NCBI RefSeq assembly: GCF_025629245.1
Contig: NZ_JANZXN010000030.1
Coordinates: 178,856 to 242,855 of the forward strand
DNA from: Natronobiforma cellulositropha
Lineage (GTDB): Archaea > Halobacteriota > Halobacteria > Halobacteriales > Natrialbaceae
DNA length: 64,000 nt
Reading direction: 5' to 3'
The notes beneath the pieces are model-generated. The model was not told where the DNA came from and did not search any database. It saw only the letters and a program-made list of their open reading frames with translations. The position numbers and the translations under genes were made by a program. This document shows positions 1 through 9,399 of the stretch, piece by piece. The stretch's first letter is position 1, and each line of letters opens with the position of its first letter.

Positions 1-18
1 AGGAGAGGAGAGGAGAGG
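1..18. repeat. GGAGA pentanucleotide repeat, cut by window edge
   Basis: About three and a half tandem copies of GGAGA lie directly downstream of the minus-strand MATE gene. The same pentamer occurs as six copies at 20526-20555 between two convergent genes. The left border is outside the window, so the true length is unknown. Confidence 0.8.
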
Positions 19-35
19 TCGCCCTCGGGGCGAGT

Positions 36-1436
36 CTAGTCCGATTCGAGGCTGCCGCGGACCTCGAGGTGGTGGAGGGCGTTCTCGATCCAGAACTCCT
101 GGTTGTACCAGAAGTAGATGAGACCGAACCGCCAGACGTTGTAGGCGACGATCGCGAGGTAGACGAAGACGACGCCCCCGCCGAGGACGATGCCGCCGAC
201 GTAGGTGATCCCGAGGAGCAGTCCGAAGACGCCGGTGATCTCCGCGATGAACGGCTTGGTCGTCTCACCGGCCCCCTGGAGGATGCCGGAGTACGAGCGG
301 AACAGCGCCTCGAGCGGGGCGGCGATCGCGAAGACGACGATGAACGTCCGTGCCGCCTCGGCCGTCGTCGCGTCGTCGGAGAAGATGCTCGCGAAGAACT
401 CGTTGCCGACGAGCATCGTGAGCGAGAGGATGCCGATGGTGAGACAGCAGAACAGCGTCAGCGCGGCCGTGCTGAAGTGGGCGTCCCGGATGCGCTTCTC
501 ACCGATCGCCTGACCGGTGAGGATACTACCCAGCACGCCGTAGCTCCGTGCGAATGGGCCAGTCAGCTGCGAGCGGACGGTCTGGCCGACCGTGTAGGCG
601 GCGTACACCTCGACGCTGAAGGCGACCAGGATCGCCTCGAGTGGAAAGCTCGCTGCCGTCGTCGAGAAGCCTTCGACGGTGCGCGGAATCGAGATGGCGA
701 CGATCTGTTTCGCGATGGTGAGGTCGGTCGGTCTGACGAGGTTCACGTCGGACCAGCCGGTGGTGAAGACGAGGATGACCGCGACGGCGGCGAGAACGTT
801 CGAGCCAGCCGTCGCGAGACCGATGCCGACGACCTCGAGTTGCGGAGCGGGACCGAGTCCGAGACCGAGGGTGACCGTCCCGATGATGTTGACGACGTTC
901 GCGCCCCCGCGGATGTACATCGGGGTCATCGTATCACCCGTCCCCTGCATCGACTTCTCACCGATGAGGACGATGTGGCGGAAGGGGGCCGTGCCGAGGA
1001 CGAGCAGCAGGTACGGCGCGCCGGTCTCGATGACTTCCGCTGGCGGGGCGAAGAGAGCGAGTGCCTGTTCGCTAAAGAGGAACGCAAAGAGGGCGAACGG
1101 GATACCGATCAGGAAGCCGAGGAGGAGCGCCTGTGTCACCGCCTGGTCACGGTTCGCGTCCGCGCCGCTGCCGGTGTCCTGGCTGGTGAGTGCGAGTGAG
1201 CCGGTCCCGATACCGATGCCGGTGAACAGCGCCAGTCGCGTGTAGAGGTTCGAGAGACCGAGCGCGGCGATGGCAGCCGGGCCGAACAGACCGGCGACGA
1301 GGACGTCGGTCGTACGCATCCCCGTCCGGACGAACGACTGCACCGAGATGGGCCAGCCGAGTCGGACGAAGCGCTTCCACTCCGCGAACGTTCGCCGGCG
1401 GTCGCCGAGCGCACGGGTGAGTTCCCCGCGACTCAT
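36..1436 (-). CDS. MATE family multidrug/Na+ antiporter-type efflux transporter
   Basis: The 466-residue integral membrane protein has about 12 hydrophobic segments, the usual MATE length and layout. The N-terminal stretch around residues 20-60 (WKRFVRLGWPISVQSF, then RTTDVLVAGLFGPAAIAALG) is typical of archaeal MATE proteins. The family exports cationic drugs or metabolites in exchange for H+ or Na+; the substrate here cannot be read. The start codon overlaps the end of the upstream ABC ATPase gene by 4 bp (ATGA), so it is the last gene of the peptide-transporter operon and probably translationally coupled to it. An exporter tied to an importer operon is unusual. The downstream side is a GGAGA repeat. 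Confidence 0.9.
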   Translation of the reverse strand: MSRGELTRALGDRRRTFAEWKRFVRLGWPISVQSFVRTGMRTTDVLVAGLFGPAAIAALGLSNLYTRLALFTGIGIGTGSLALTSQDTGSGADANRDQAVTQALLLGFLIGIPFALFAFLFSEQALALFAPPAEVIETGAPYLLLVLGTAPFRHIVLIGEKSMQGTGDTMTPMYIRGGANVVNIIGTVTLGLGLGPAPQLEVVGIGLATAGSNVLAAVAVILVFTTGWSDVNLVRPTDLTIAKQIVAISIPRTVEGFSTTAASFPLEAILVAFSVEVYAAYTVGQTVRSQLTGPFARSYGVLGSILTGQAIGEKRIRDAHFSTAALTLFCCLTIGILSLTMLVGNEFFASIFSDDATTAEAARTFIVVFAIAAPLEALFRSYSGILQGAGETTKPFIAEITGVFGLLLGITYVGGIVLGGGVVFVYLAIVAYNVWRFGLIYFWYNQEFWIENALHHLEVRGSLESD

Positions 1437-2785
1437 CGCTCGCCGTCCTGTTCACAGGCCCGAAGGCAGGCCGCCCGGTGCTCGGAGCCAACCTCGACGA
1501 ACGGCGGCGCAGTCGCTGCACACGGCGAGGCGAAGTCCGCCTCCAGCATAGCGAGCGCCGTCTCGGTGTCTCCCGACACCAGCGCAGCGAGACTCGCCCC
1601 GAGGAGGTCCTCTGCGATCTCGTCCGTGAGCGGCTGCGGTATCGAACACCGGTCTCTGATCGCTCGCTCGAGCGCCACCTCGTCCTCGGGGTCGACTCCG
1701 TGTCGGTCGGCGAGTGTCGCGAGGGCGTCCGCGTCGAAGCGGCCGGCGCGCACCTGGCGGCTGTACTCGAGGATGCCCGGCCAGGCGTCCCGTTCGAACG
1801 CCGCTCCGTAGGTCTCTGGCGGGACCACCACCGGACACCGGGTGTGGAACCGACAGCCGCTGGGTGGGTTTCGCGGCGAGGGGATGTCGGTGGTCGCTGC
1901 CTTCCGGTCACCCGCTCGAGCGCCCCGGCCGGGGGTGCTCTCGAGGAGAATCCGGGTGTAGGGGTGGGACGGATCCTCGAAGACCCGGTCTACCGGACCG
2001 AGTTCGGCGACCCGGCCGAGGTACATGACGACGACCCGGTCACACAGGTAGCGGACGACCGAGAGGTCGTGTGAGATGAACAGGTAGGTGAGGTCGAACT
2101 CGGCCTGCAAGTCGGCGAGGAGGGTGAGAATCTGCGCCTGGACGCTGACGTCGAGCGCGCTCGTCGGCTCGTCGAGGACGATCAGTTCCGGATCGAGCGC
2201 GAGCGCACGGGCGATACCGATGCGCTGGCGTTGGCCGCCGGAGAACTCGCTCGCGTAGCGCTCGAGGTGGTCGGTGGAGAGACCGACGCGCTCGACGAGG
2301 TCGGCGACGGTCTCGTTCCGGTGGGATTTCGCACCGACCTGGTGGATGTCGAGCGGTTCGCGGACGATTTCGCGGAGGGTCATCCGCGGATCGAGACAGG
2401 ACGACGGGTCCTGGAAGACGATCTGGGCACGCCTCGCGAAGCGCTTGCGGTCGGTGGCGACCTGCTCGTGAACGTCCGTGCCGGTGAACTCGACGCGGCC
2501 CGCGGTGGGTTCGTGAAGCCCGAGGATCGTCCGCGCGAGCGTCGACTTCCCACAGCCGGATTCGCCGACGATCCCGAGGGTCTCCCCGCGGTAGAGGTCG
2601 AACGAGACGTCGTCGACCGCGCGCACCCTGCCGGGGTCGTTCGAGAGCAGCCAGTCGGCCAGCCCCTGGTCGTCGACGTAGTGTTTCTGCAAGCCGTCGA
2701 CCCGGAGGAGGGGGGCGGAAGGGCCACGGTCGGGAGCGGTGCGTCCGGGACTGTCCTGGGGTACCGGTGCGGGTTCGTTACTCAT
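1433..2785 (-). CDS. Dipeptide/oligopeptide ABC transporter ATP-binding protein, DppF/OppF type
   Basis: The 450-residue ATPase energises the permease pair encoded upstream. Walker A GESGCGKS lies near residues 74-81, the signature FSGGQRQRIGIARAL near 180, and Walker B LIVLDEPTSALD follows. A C-terminal oligopeptide-transporter cysteine region (CRFHTRCP ... HRAACLR) is split by an insertion of about 100 acidic residues, making it longer than bacterial DppF (about 330). The start was set at the ATG at 2785, which overlaps the preceding ATPase gene by 8 bp. The longer reading frame upstream is only the shadow of that gene. The last 4 bp overlap the MATE start. Confidence 0.93.
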   Translation of the reverse strand: MSNEPAPVPQDSPGRTAPDRGPSAPLLRVDGLQKHYVDDQGLADWLLSNDPGRVRAVDDVSFDLYRGETLGIVGESGCGKSTLARTILGLHEPTAGRVEFTGTDVHEQVATDRKRFARRAQIVFQDPSSCLDPRMTLREIVREPLDIHQVGAKSHRNETVADLVERVGLSTDHLERYASEFSGGQRQRIGIARALALDPELIVLDEPTSALDVSVQAQILTLLADLQAEFDLTYLFISHDLSVVRYLCDRVVVMYLGRVAELGPVDRVFEDPSHPYTRILLESTPGRGARAGDRKAATTDIPSPRNPPSGCRFHTRCPVVVPPETYGAAFERDAWPGILEYSRQVRAGRFDADALATLADRHGVDPEDEVALERAIRDRCSIPQPLTDEIAEDLLGASLAALVSGDTETALAMLEADFASPCAATAPPFVEVGSEHRAACLRACEQDGER

Positions 2786-3968
2786 AGGCGACGTCACCTC
2801 GTTCGGGAGCCGGCGTGTCGATCGGGCGGAGGGTCGAGTCCGCGAGCGACGAGGAGCCGGCATCTGCGGCGATGTCAGCGTGGATACAGGCGACCCGGTG
2901 GCTCGAGTCGGTCGCGACCGGCTCGAGTTCGGGGTCGGTTGCCGTACACTCGTCGGTCGCCGCCGGACAGCGCGGGGCGAACGAACAGCCGGGCGGCATC
3001 TCGTGGGCGAGCAGGTTCGGAACGTTGCCGGGGATGGGTGTGATCGGCGCGTTCGGGTCGTCGAAGGTCGGCAGTGAGCCGAGCAGCCCCTCGGTGTAGG
3101 GGTTGGCCGGGTGGTCGAAGACGCGGTCGGTCGGGCCGACTTCGACGAACTCGCCGGCGTACATGACGGCCGTCCGGTCGGCAATGTCGGCGACGACGCC
3201 GAGGTTGTGGGTGATGAGGAGGATGCTGGCTCCGGTGTCGATCCGGAGTTCGTCCAGCAGTTCGATGATGCCGGCCTGGATCGTCACGTCGAGTCCGGTC
3301 GTCGGTTCGTCGGCGATCAGGACCGTGGGATCGGCGGCGAGCGCCTGGGCGATCATCGCCCGCTGGAGCATCCCGCCGCTGAACTGGTGTGGATACTCGT
3401 CGGCGCGGGCGGCCGGGTCGGGAATGTCGACGCGCTCGAGTAAGTCGACCGCTCGCTCGAAGCTCTCGGGGGAGACGAACGAGGAGGCGGGTGAGAGGAC
3501 GTCACGGAGCAAGTTCGAGAGACCGTAGGTTTCACCGCGGGCGAGGCGTGCGTTACACTCGACCGCCTCGGCGATCTGTTCGCCGACGGTCAGCGAGGGG
3601 TTGAACGCGGCACCCGGGTCCTGGAAGATCATGCCGAACTCGGTGCCACAGAGCGACCGGCGAACCGCTGGTGAGACGGCGCGGACGTCGACGAAGTCGC
3701 CGTCGACGGCGTCCGGGTGGTCGGTGAGGTCGGCGGCGAGTTCCGGCGAGTGGAACCACAGTTCGCCGTCGACGATCGCACCCGGTGGTTCGATCAGGTC
3801 CATCAGGGAGCGGCCGGTGACGCTCTTGCCGCTGCCGCTCTCACCGACGACCGCGAGGACCTCGCCCCCGTAGAGGTCGAAGCTGACTCCGGAGACGGCG
3901 TTGACCTGTCCGGCGTCGGTGAAAAACCGGGTCGTGAGGTCACGGACAGAGATGATGCTCTCAGTCAT
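2778..3968 (-). CDS. Dipeptide/oligopeptide ABC transporter ATP-binding protein, DppD/OppD type
   Basis: The 396-residue ATPase is the second nucleotide-binding subunit of the importer. Walker A GESGSGKS lies at residues 42-49, the Q-loop GMIFQDPGAAFNP in the middle, the signature FSGGMLQRAMIAQAL follows, Walker B is VLIADEPTTGLD, and the C-terminal oligo_HPY region contains PGCSFAPRCP. Inserts of about 30 residues before the Q-loop and in the helical domain lengthen it relative to bacterial homologues. Its ATG overlaps the end of the permease gene by 4 bp. Confidence 0.93.
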   Translation of the reverse strand: MTESIISVRDLTTRFFTDAGQVNAVSGVSFDLYGGEVLAVVGESGSGKSVTGRSLMDLIEPPGAIVDGELWFHSPELAADLTDHPDAVDGDFVDVRAVSPAVRRSLCGTEFGMIFQDPGAAFNPSLTVGEQIAEAVECNARLARGETYGLSNLLRDVLSPASSFVSPESFERAVDLLERVDIPDPAARADEYPHQFSGGMLQRAMIAQALAADPTVLIADEPTTGLDVTIQAGIIELLDELRIDTGASILLITHNLGVVADIADRTAVMYAGEFVEVGPTDRVFDHPANPYTEGLLGSLPTFDDPNAPITPIPGNVPNLLAHEMPPGCSFAPRCPAATDECTATDPELEPVATDSSHRVACIHADIAADAGSSSLADSTLRPIDTPAPERGDVAYE

Positions 3969-4966
3969 AGCCCACCCCGCTGGATACCCGGGTCGAGGGC
4001 GTCCCTGAGGAGGTCACCGAGGAGGTTGATGCCGACGACGGTGACGACGATGAACAGGCCAGGGACCGTCGACAGCCACCAGGAGGTGGCGAGGTAGTCC
4101 CTGCCCGCGGCGATGTCGTAGCCCCAGGAGAGGGTCGTCCCGGAGAAGCCGAGAAACGAGAGCGAACTCTCGATGATGATGATCGAGGCCACCTGGATCG
4201 TCGCCAGCACCAGAATCGGCGTGATCGAGTTCGGGAGGACGTGTTTCCTGATGATACCCAGATTGCTCATCCCCATCGTTCGCGCCGCCATCACGTACTC
4301 TTCGTTCTTGGCAGCGATGGCCTCACCACGGGCGACGCGGGCGATCCACACCCAGACGACACTCGAGATGGCGAGGGTGATCGTAACCGGGATGACGGCG
4401 TGTGTCGGCCGGTCGGAGACCAGGCCACTGGCGACCAGCGGGTCGGGGACGGTGACGGTGATGTTCCCGAGGATGCCGATCATCGCGAGGGTTATCAAGA
4501 GGGCGGGGAACGCGAGGACGATGTCGACGAAGCGCATCAGCACGGAGTCGGTTCGTCCGGCGTAGTAGCCGGAGACCATGCCGACGGTCGTTCCAACGAC
4601 GAGGGAGACGGCCATCGCGCTGAACGCGACGATGATCGAGGTGCGTGCCCCGTAGATGGTGCGCGAGAGGACGTCACGCCCGTTGCTGTCGGTGCCGAGC
4701 GGGTGGGCGAGCGTGCCGGCGTTCGATTCGGTGACCGTCCGAATCTCGCCGTCGATCATCCGGGTCGTCTCCGACTCCTCACCGCCGAAAAAGAGCGGTG
4801 GCTGGTGGTTTCGAGAGCTATCCTGGTCGGTCGGGTCGTGGGGAGCGAGCACCGGGGCGAAGACGGCCATGAGCAACATACTCAGGAGTAACGCGACACC
4901 GATCGTCGCGACCGTGTTCGACCTGATCTCTCGCTCGAGGGACGTCCGAGTTCTATCAGATATCAT
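3965..4966 (-). CDS. Dipeptide/oligopeptide ABC transporter permease, DppC/OppC type
   Basis: The 333-residue inner-membrane permease has an N-terminal transmembrane segment (near residues 20-40, ending MAVFAPVLAPHDP), the DppC hallmark GTDSNGRDVLSRTIYGAR, and the EAA-loop-like segment ARTMGMSNLGIIRKHVLPN that contacts the ATPase. The start was set at the ATG at 4966, which makes a 4-bp ATGA overlap with the upstream permease. The extra residues of the longer frame are the other gene read out of frame. Confidence 0.93.
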   Translation of the reverse strand: MISDRTRTSLEREIRSNTVATIGVALLLSMLLMAVFAPVLAPHDPTDQDSSRNHQPPLFFGGEESETTRMIDGEIRTVTESNAGTLAHPLGTDSNGRDVLSRTIYGARTSIIVAFSAMAVSLVVGTTVGMVSGYYAGRTDSVLMRFVDIVLAFPALLITLAMIGILGNITVTVPDPLVASGLVSDRPTHAVIPVTITLAISSVVWVWIARVARGEAIAAKNEEYVMAARTMGMSNLGIIRKHVLPNSITPILVLATIQVASIIIIESSLSFLGFSGTTLSWGYDIAAGRDYLATSWWLSTVPGLFIVVTVVGINLLGDLLRDALDPGIQRGGL

Positions 4967-5955
4967 GCGAGTTCGACCTGTGGGTTCAGTTTCGCGTTGA
5001 CGAAGTCGACGGTGATGTTGGTCAGGACGTAGCCGGCACCGACGAGGATCAGGATGCCCTGCATCATCGGCCAGTCGGAGACGTTGAGCGACCTGATGAA
5101 CAGCGTGCCGAGACCGGGCCAGGCGAACACCGACTCGACGACGACGGAGCCGCCGATCAATCCACCGAGCTGTAAGCCGGTCACCGTCACGACCGGCGTG
5201 AGGCTGTTCCGAAGTACGTACCGGTACATGAGCAACGACTCGGGAAGCCCCTTCCCGCGTGCAGCGAGGACGTACTCCTTGCCGAGTTCCTCGAGGACGC
5301 CGTTTCGCGTCAGCCGGAACAGCAACGCCATGAAGTACGTACCGAGCGCGATGGTCGGAAGGATCATGTGTGCGACCCACGAGGTGAGTCCGTTCGGGTC
5401 GGCCTGGAAGACCAGCAGTGTGAGCGCGTCGACCAGTCCGATCGGTCGTCCACTGGTCGGGAGGACGCCGAGCTGGACGGAGACGAGCAACACCATCATG
5501 ATGGCGAGCCAGAAGTTCGGCGTGCTGACGCCGCCCAGCGAGACGAGGTTCGACGTCGAGTCGATCCGCGAGCCGCGGTACATCGCACTGAGGATGCCGA
5601 GTGGAATCGAGGCGAGAACGGCGAAGACCAGTGCAGCGGCGGCGAGCTCGAGCGTGCCGGGCAGGGCGAACATGATTCGGCGCAACACCGGCGTGTTCGT
5701 CATGTAGGAAAAGCCGAGGTCTCCCTGGAGGACGCCGCTCAGGTAGTAGACGTACTGGTTCAACACCGGTTCGGTGAGACCGAGGTCCTGTTCGATCTGC
5801 TGGATGAGTTCCGGGGTCGCGTCGTCGGGTGCCATCAGCTGTGCGGGGTTCGTCGGTGAGATCACGCGAAACAGGAACACCGTGGTGACGACGCCCCAGA
5901 CGACGACGACGCCCTGAGCCAGCCGTCTGCCTAAAAATACGAGTTCGTCTTTCAT
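4963..5955 (-). CDS. Dipeptide/oligopeptide ABC transporter permease, DppB/OppB type
   Basis: This is a 330-residue permease with six predicted membrane segments. The first segment is near residues 10-30, followed by the family motif DLGLTEPVLNQYVYYLSGVLQGDLGFSY (shown in part) and the EAA-like loop YVLAARGKGLPESLLMYRYVLRN. It pairs with the DppC-type subunit to form the transmembrane channel. Only 37 bp separate it from the binding-protein gene upstream, so the two are probably co-transcribed. Confidence 0.93.
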   Translation of the reverse strand: MKDELVFLGRRLAQGVVVVWGVVTTVFLFRVISPTNPAQLMAPDDATPELIQQIEQDLGLTEPVLNQYVYYLSGVLQGDLGFSYMTNTPVLRRIMFALPGTLELAAAALVFAVLASIPLGILSAMYRGSRIDSTSNLVSLGGVSTPNFWLAIMMVLLVSVQLGVLPTSGRPIGLVDALTLLVFQADPNGLTSWVAHMILPTIALGTYFMALLFRLTRNGVLEELGKEYVLAARGKGLPESLLMYRYVLRNSLTPVVTVTGLQLGGLIGGSVVVESVFAWPGLGTLFIRSLNVSDWPMMQGILILVGAGYVLTNITVDFVNAKLNPQVELA

Positions 5956-5992
5956 ATTGTGTGGCGAATTGGTTGTGGATGTTGTCGTACGT

Positions 5993-7645
5993 CTACTCGG
6001 CCGGACGGGACCCGGCCGTCGTCATCAGTTCGTCGTTGCGCGGCGTCCAGTCGAAGGCGTCGTCGATCCCGTAGACGCTCTCTTGCTGGTGGAGGAACAG
6101 CCAGACGGCCTCCTCCTGCGCGATCACGGCGGCGTCCTGTAAGAGCGCCTCGCGGTCGTCGCGGTCTTCGGTGCGGGCCGCCTGGTCGACGAGATTCTGA
6201 ATGTCGTCTCTGGCGTCGCTCTCGACCTTGCCGAACCGGCCGACGCGTTCGGAGAGGACGATCGCCTGGAACGTCTGGGAGGCGTCGTAGGAGGGGTGGC
6301 CGTAGCCGACGGCGAAGAAGTCCATCTGGTCCGGGTCGTGGTTCGTACTCCAGAGCGTCCCGAACGTCGAGAGGTCGAGTTCGTTCACCGTACAGGTGAC
6401 GTTCGGGAGGTCGTCGATGTAGCCCGCGACGGCGGTCACGAACTCGGTGTCGAGCAGCATTCGCCCGACGCCGAAGCTGAGTTCGATCTCGACACCCGCG
6501 TGGCCGCTCTCGTCGACGAGGTCCGCCGCGCGCTCGGGGTCGTACGGGTAGGGATCGAGGTCCGGGTTGTAGCCGAACATCTCCGGGAGCGCCGGCTGTG
6601 AGGAGACGGTCCCGAAGCCCTGCATGACGTTCTCGATGTACTCCTCGTTGTTGACCGCGTAGTTCATCGCCTGACGGAACTCCTTGCTGTCCCAGGGTTC
6701 GACGGTCACGTCCATGACGCCGTGGATCACGCGCGAACTCGGCCGGGAGGTGACGGAGAGGTCGGCGTGGTCCGCGACGCGACTCACGTCGGCTGGCGGG
6801 AGCGTCTCGATCAACTGCACCTCGCCCGCGAGCAACTGGTTGACCCTGGTCGAACTCTCGGTGATGCCGGTGTAGGTGACCTGCTCGAACGCAGGTGGCT
6901 CACCCCAGTACTCCTCGAACGGCTCGAACACCGCGTACTCCTCCTCGACGAATTCGACCAGGCGGTAGGGCCCGGTGCCGTTCATCTCGGTGCTGACCGT
7001 CTCGAGGTCGTTCGACTCGACCCACTCCTTGTTGAGGACCATGATGCCGAGGTACGACGCGGCAGAGGTGACGATAGCGGTGTTCAGCCCATCGGAGACG
7101 AGGTCGACGGTGTAGTCGTCGACGATTTCGACGTCTTCGATGCCGATGACGTGGCCCTGTCTGTCGGACGTGATGTCCACGTCGTCGTCGATGATCCGTC
7201 GGATGCTGTACTGGACGTCCTCGGCCGTGAGTTCGCCACCCTCGTGCCACTGGACCCCCTCCCTGAGTTCGAACCGGTACTGGCCGGGTTCGACGCGGTA
7301 CCAGTCGGTCGCGAGCGCCGGTACGACCTCACCGGTCGGATCGCGCGTGAGCAGCCCCTCGTAGCTGTTGGTCGTCACTGACGAGGCTGGGATCCCCGCC
7401 GACTGGTGTGGGTCGACGGTGTCCGCCCCCGTCGAACTGAGGATGATCTCGATCTCCGAGAGCGACGACGAGCCACCAGACCCACCGGTTGACCCGGTGT
7501 CGGAACTGCCACCCGTATCGTCTCCCCCATCTTCACTGCCGGCACAGCCCGCCAGAAGCACCGTCCCCGCGACGGCACCGCCTCCGACGTACCGCATGAA
7601 TTGTCGTCGTCCGGATGCCTCACTGACGGTATGCGTTGCCTTCAT
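5993..7645 (-). CDS. ABC transporter substrate-binding lipoprotein, SBP_bac_5 (peptide/nickel) family
   Basis: The 550-residue solute-binding protein is anchored outside the membrane. A Tat-type signal (RRQFMRY at residues 13-19) leads to a lipobox LAGC at 31-34, followed by a Gly/Ser/Asp-rich tether. The family segment GLLTRDPTGEVVPALATDW and the EGVQWHEGGELTAEDV motif define SBP_bac_5. The family binds peptides, nickel or other small solutes; the ligand cannot be told. It heads the operon with permeases, ATPases and MATE. A TATA-like element lies about 26-35 bp upstream, so the transcript may be nearly leaderless. Confidence 0.93.
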   Translation of the reverse strand: MKATHTVSEASGRRQFMRYVGGGAVAGTVLLAGCAGSEDGGDDTGGSSDTGSTGGSGGSSSLSEIEIILSSTGADTVDPHQSAGIPASSVTTNSYEGLLTRDPTGEVVPALATDWYRVEPGQYRFELREGVQWHEGGELTAEDVQYSIRRIIDDDVDITSDRQGHVIGIEDVEIVDDYTVDLVSDGLNTAIVTSAASYLGIMVLNKEWVESNDLETVSTEMNGTGPYRLVEFVEEEYAVFEPFEEYWGEPPAFEQVTYTGITESSTRVNQLLAGEVQLIETLPPADVSRVADHADLSVTSRPSSRVIHGVMDVTVEPWDSKEFRQAMNYAVNNEEYIENVMQGFGTVSSQPALPEMFGYNPDLDPYPYDPERAADLVDESGHAGVEIELSFGVGRMLLDTEFVTAVAGYIDDLPNVTCTVNELDLSTFGTLWSTNHDPDQMDFFAVGYGHPSYDASQTFQAIVLSERVGRFGKVESDARDDIQNLVDQAARTEDRDDREALLQDAAVIAQEEAVWLFLHQQESVYGIDDAFDWTPRNDELMTTAGSRPAE

Positions 7646-7670
7646 ACTTCGAATTGTGGAAACGCCCCCT

Positions 7671-7680
7671 CATACTTATC
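7671..7680 (-). promoter_or_regulatory. TATA-like promoter element of the peptide-transporter operon
   Basis: Minus-strand GATAAGTATG sits 26-35 bp before the ATG at 7645, the expected archaeal TATA position for a leaderless transcript. The rest of the 321-bp divergent spacer (7646-7966) holds no gene. A weaker element, CCCTTATCCG near 7934-7943, could serve the plus-strand hydrolase. Confidence 0.55.
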
Positions 7681-7966
7681 AATTCCGTATGTTCGATGCC
7701 CTTGCATGATGTACACTACTAGTTCCTAAATCAGGTTTAGGCCACTACTGGACATTCACCCTGTAGATATCGTCTCACCGTGTGTGATCACGTACGTGGG
7801 TGTACGGAAACGAGATGTGCTCGTCGGGACGGTGGTGACACCGGGACGCTCGATGGTGGCGAACACGGGCGAAAAGCCGTGAACCCACCGAACAGTATTA
7901 GGTCACCCTGCTACCCCCATACGGTATGTACAGAACCCTTATCCGACCGAGAGCGATGGTCCTTCC

Positions 7967-8671
7967 ATGGGTGAAACCATACGGGAGGGTCACTACGTAC
8001 CCGACTACGTCAGTGATACCGACCTCGAGTACTTCGCGAAGAGCGGGACGGACAAGACACGCGGCTGGGGCGAGAATCCCGCCCTGTTGATCGTGGACAT
8101 GACCGAAGCGTTCGTCGACGAAGAGTACATCACCGGACGCACAGACACCGGCCAGGCGGCGGTCGACGCGAACGAGACGCTGTTGACGACGGCGCGCGAG
8201 GTGGGAATACCGGTCTTCTACACCACGCCCATCGACGACGGCGTCCTGCCGGACGAGTATCGACTGGGGTCCTCGAGCGACCCCGAGATGGTCGAAGAGC
8301 GCCGACGAATCTACTCCGCCGAGGGGAACGCCATCGCAGAGCCAATCGCGCCGGCCGACGACGAGGTCGTCATCCAGAAGCCAGCGCCGAGTTCGTTCTT
8401 CGACACGCACCTCTCGAACGTGCTCCACTACTACGGCGTCGACACCGTCATCGTCACCGGAATGACCACCAGCGGCTGTGTCAGGGCGACGGTGGTCGAC
8501 GGCAAGTCGAGTAACTTTACCATCGTCGCCCCCATCGAGTGCGTCGCCGACCGCTCGATCAGCTCCCACGAGATGTCGCTGTTCGACATGGACATGAAGT
8601 ACGCCGACGTCACGCCGCTCGCCGAGGTCCTCGAGACGCTCGAGTCGATGGCACCGACGCTCGAAGACTGA
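7967..8671 (+). CDS. Isochorismatase-family cysteine hydrolase (N-carbamoylsarcosine amidohydrolase-like)
   Basis: The 234-residue cytoplasmic hydrolase has a complete catalytic triad: Asp44 (LLIVDMTEAF), Lys138 (VVIQKPAPSSFF) and Cys171 (TGMTTSGCVRATVVDG) with the preceding cis-peptide turn. The N-terminal extension before the core and the sequence around Lys138 resemble the N-carbamoylsarcosine/ureidoacrylate amidohydrolase branch more than isochorismatase proper. It probably cleaves an amide or carbamoyl C-N bond. It is divergent from the peptide importer operon, so the imported solute may be its substrate or a precursor; that is inference. Confidence 0.88.
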   Translation: MGETIREGHYVPDYVSDTDLEYFAKSGTDKTRGWGENPALLIVDMTEAFVDEEYITGRTDTGQAAVDANETLLTTAREVGIPVFYTTPIDDGVLPDEYRLGSSSDPEMVEERRRIYSAEGNAIAEPIAPADDEVVIQKPAPSSFFDTHLSNVLHYYGVDTVIVTGMTTSGCVRATVVDGKSSNFTIVAPIECVADRSISSHEMSLFDMDMKYADVTPLAEVLETLESMAPTLED

Positions 8672-9399
8672 GCGAGCACAACGACAGACGGGCGGACGAC
8701 AGACCGGAACGCCGACGTTCGTTCCCGGTTCGCCGTGGGCACGGCCGGTCGTCTGTCCCCTTCTCTTGCCACAGCGTACAACGGTGAGTGTCGACCCTTC
8801 GTTACGGGACGGCCACCGCTTCGGAGCGGGTCTCGGTCACGGCTACGAGAGCGACAGCCGAGCGCACGCGCTCCGCCGCGGCGGCGAACAGATAGTACCG
8901 TTCCTGGCACACATTCTATATAATAGGAACATTGTATGCCACCGAAGAGCGAATACACGTATTACAATCGTAGGCCTGTAATCTATCGACGGCCGATAGC
9001 GGCAATGTATGGTGTCACCCACCCACACACTCGTCGCTGAATCGCTCGATTTTCATACGTACAGGCGTCCTACCGTGGAAGCGGCGAACCGTTCCGGAAA
9101 CGGGTTCGTCACCGTATCGGGGGAATTTTCGAACATACGCCAGAAGCGCAGGAGGAAATACGTGGTGACAATTCGCACGCGCTTCGGAGACGGGGACTCG
9201 AGGAGGAGTGAGACGGTGAGAACGACCGGACCAGTGAGCGAGCGATGGTGGCGGCTCACAGCGGACGAGCGATGTATTAACAGATAGGAGTGGTGCATAC
9301 GGAACGGTTATAGGCCACCGCTCGAGACTCGAGTCGTGGCCCGGAGACGCCAGTCACGCGAGCGGAGACGCCTGCGTAGCGAAGACTCCACGACTACCT
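8672..9399. other. 728-bp gene-poor spacer
   Basis: No convincing gene was found. An AT-rich patch, CATTCTATATAATAGGAAC near 8909-8930, looks like a promoter but no good reading frame follows. Short frames at 9009-9287 (+) and 9053-9298 (-) overlap each other and lack the acidic composition of the neighbours. The spacer may hold a small RNA or decayed sequence. Confidence 0.5.

Noticed and set aside
69-1199. 376-residue acidic plus-strand frame opposite the MATE gene.
   Set aside because: High-GC antisense shadow: the minus strand encodes a clear MATE transporter with proper membrane segments.
9009-9298. Overlapping 92- and 81-residue frames on opposite strands.
   Set aside because: Neither has acidic composition, a family motif or a good promoter; they are probably chance frames in high-GC DNA.
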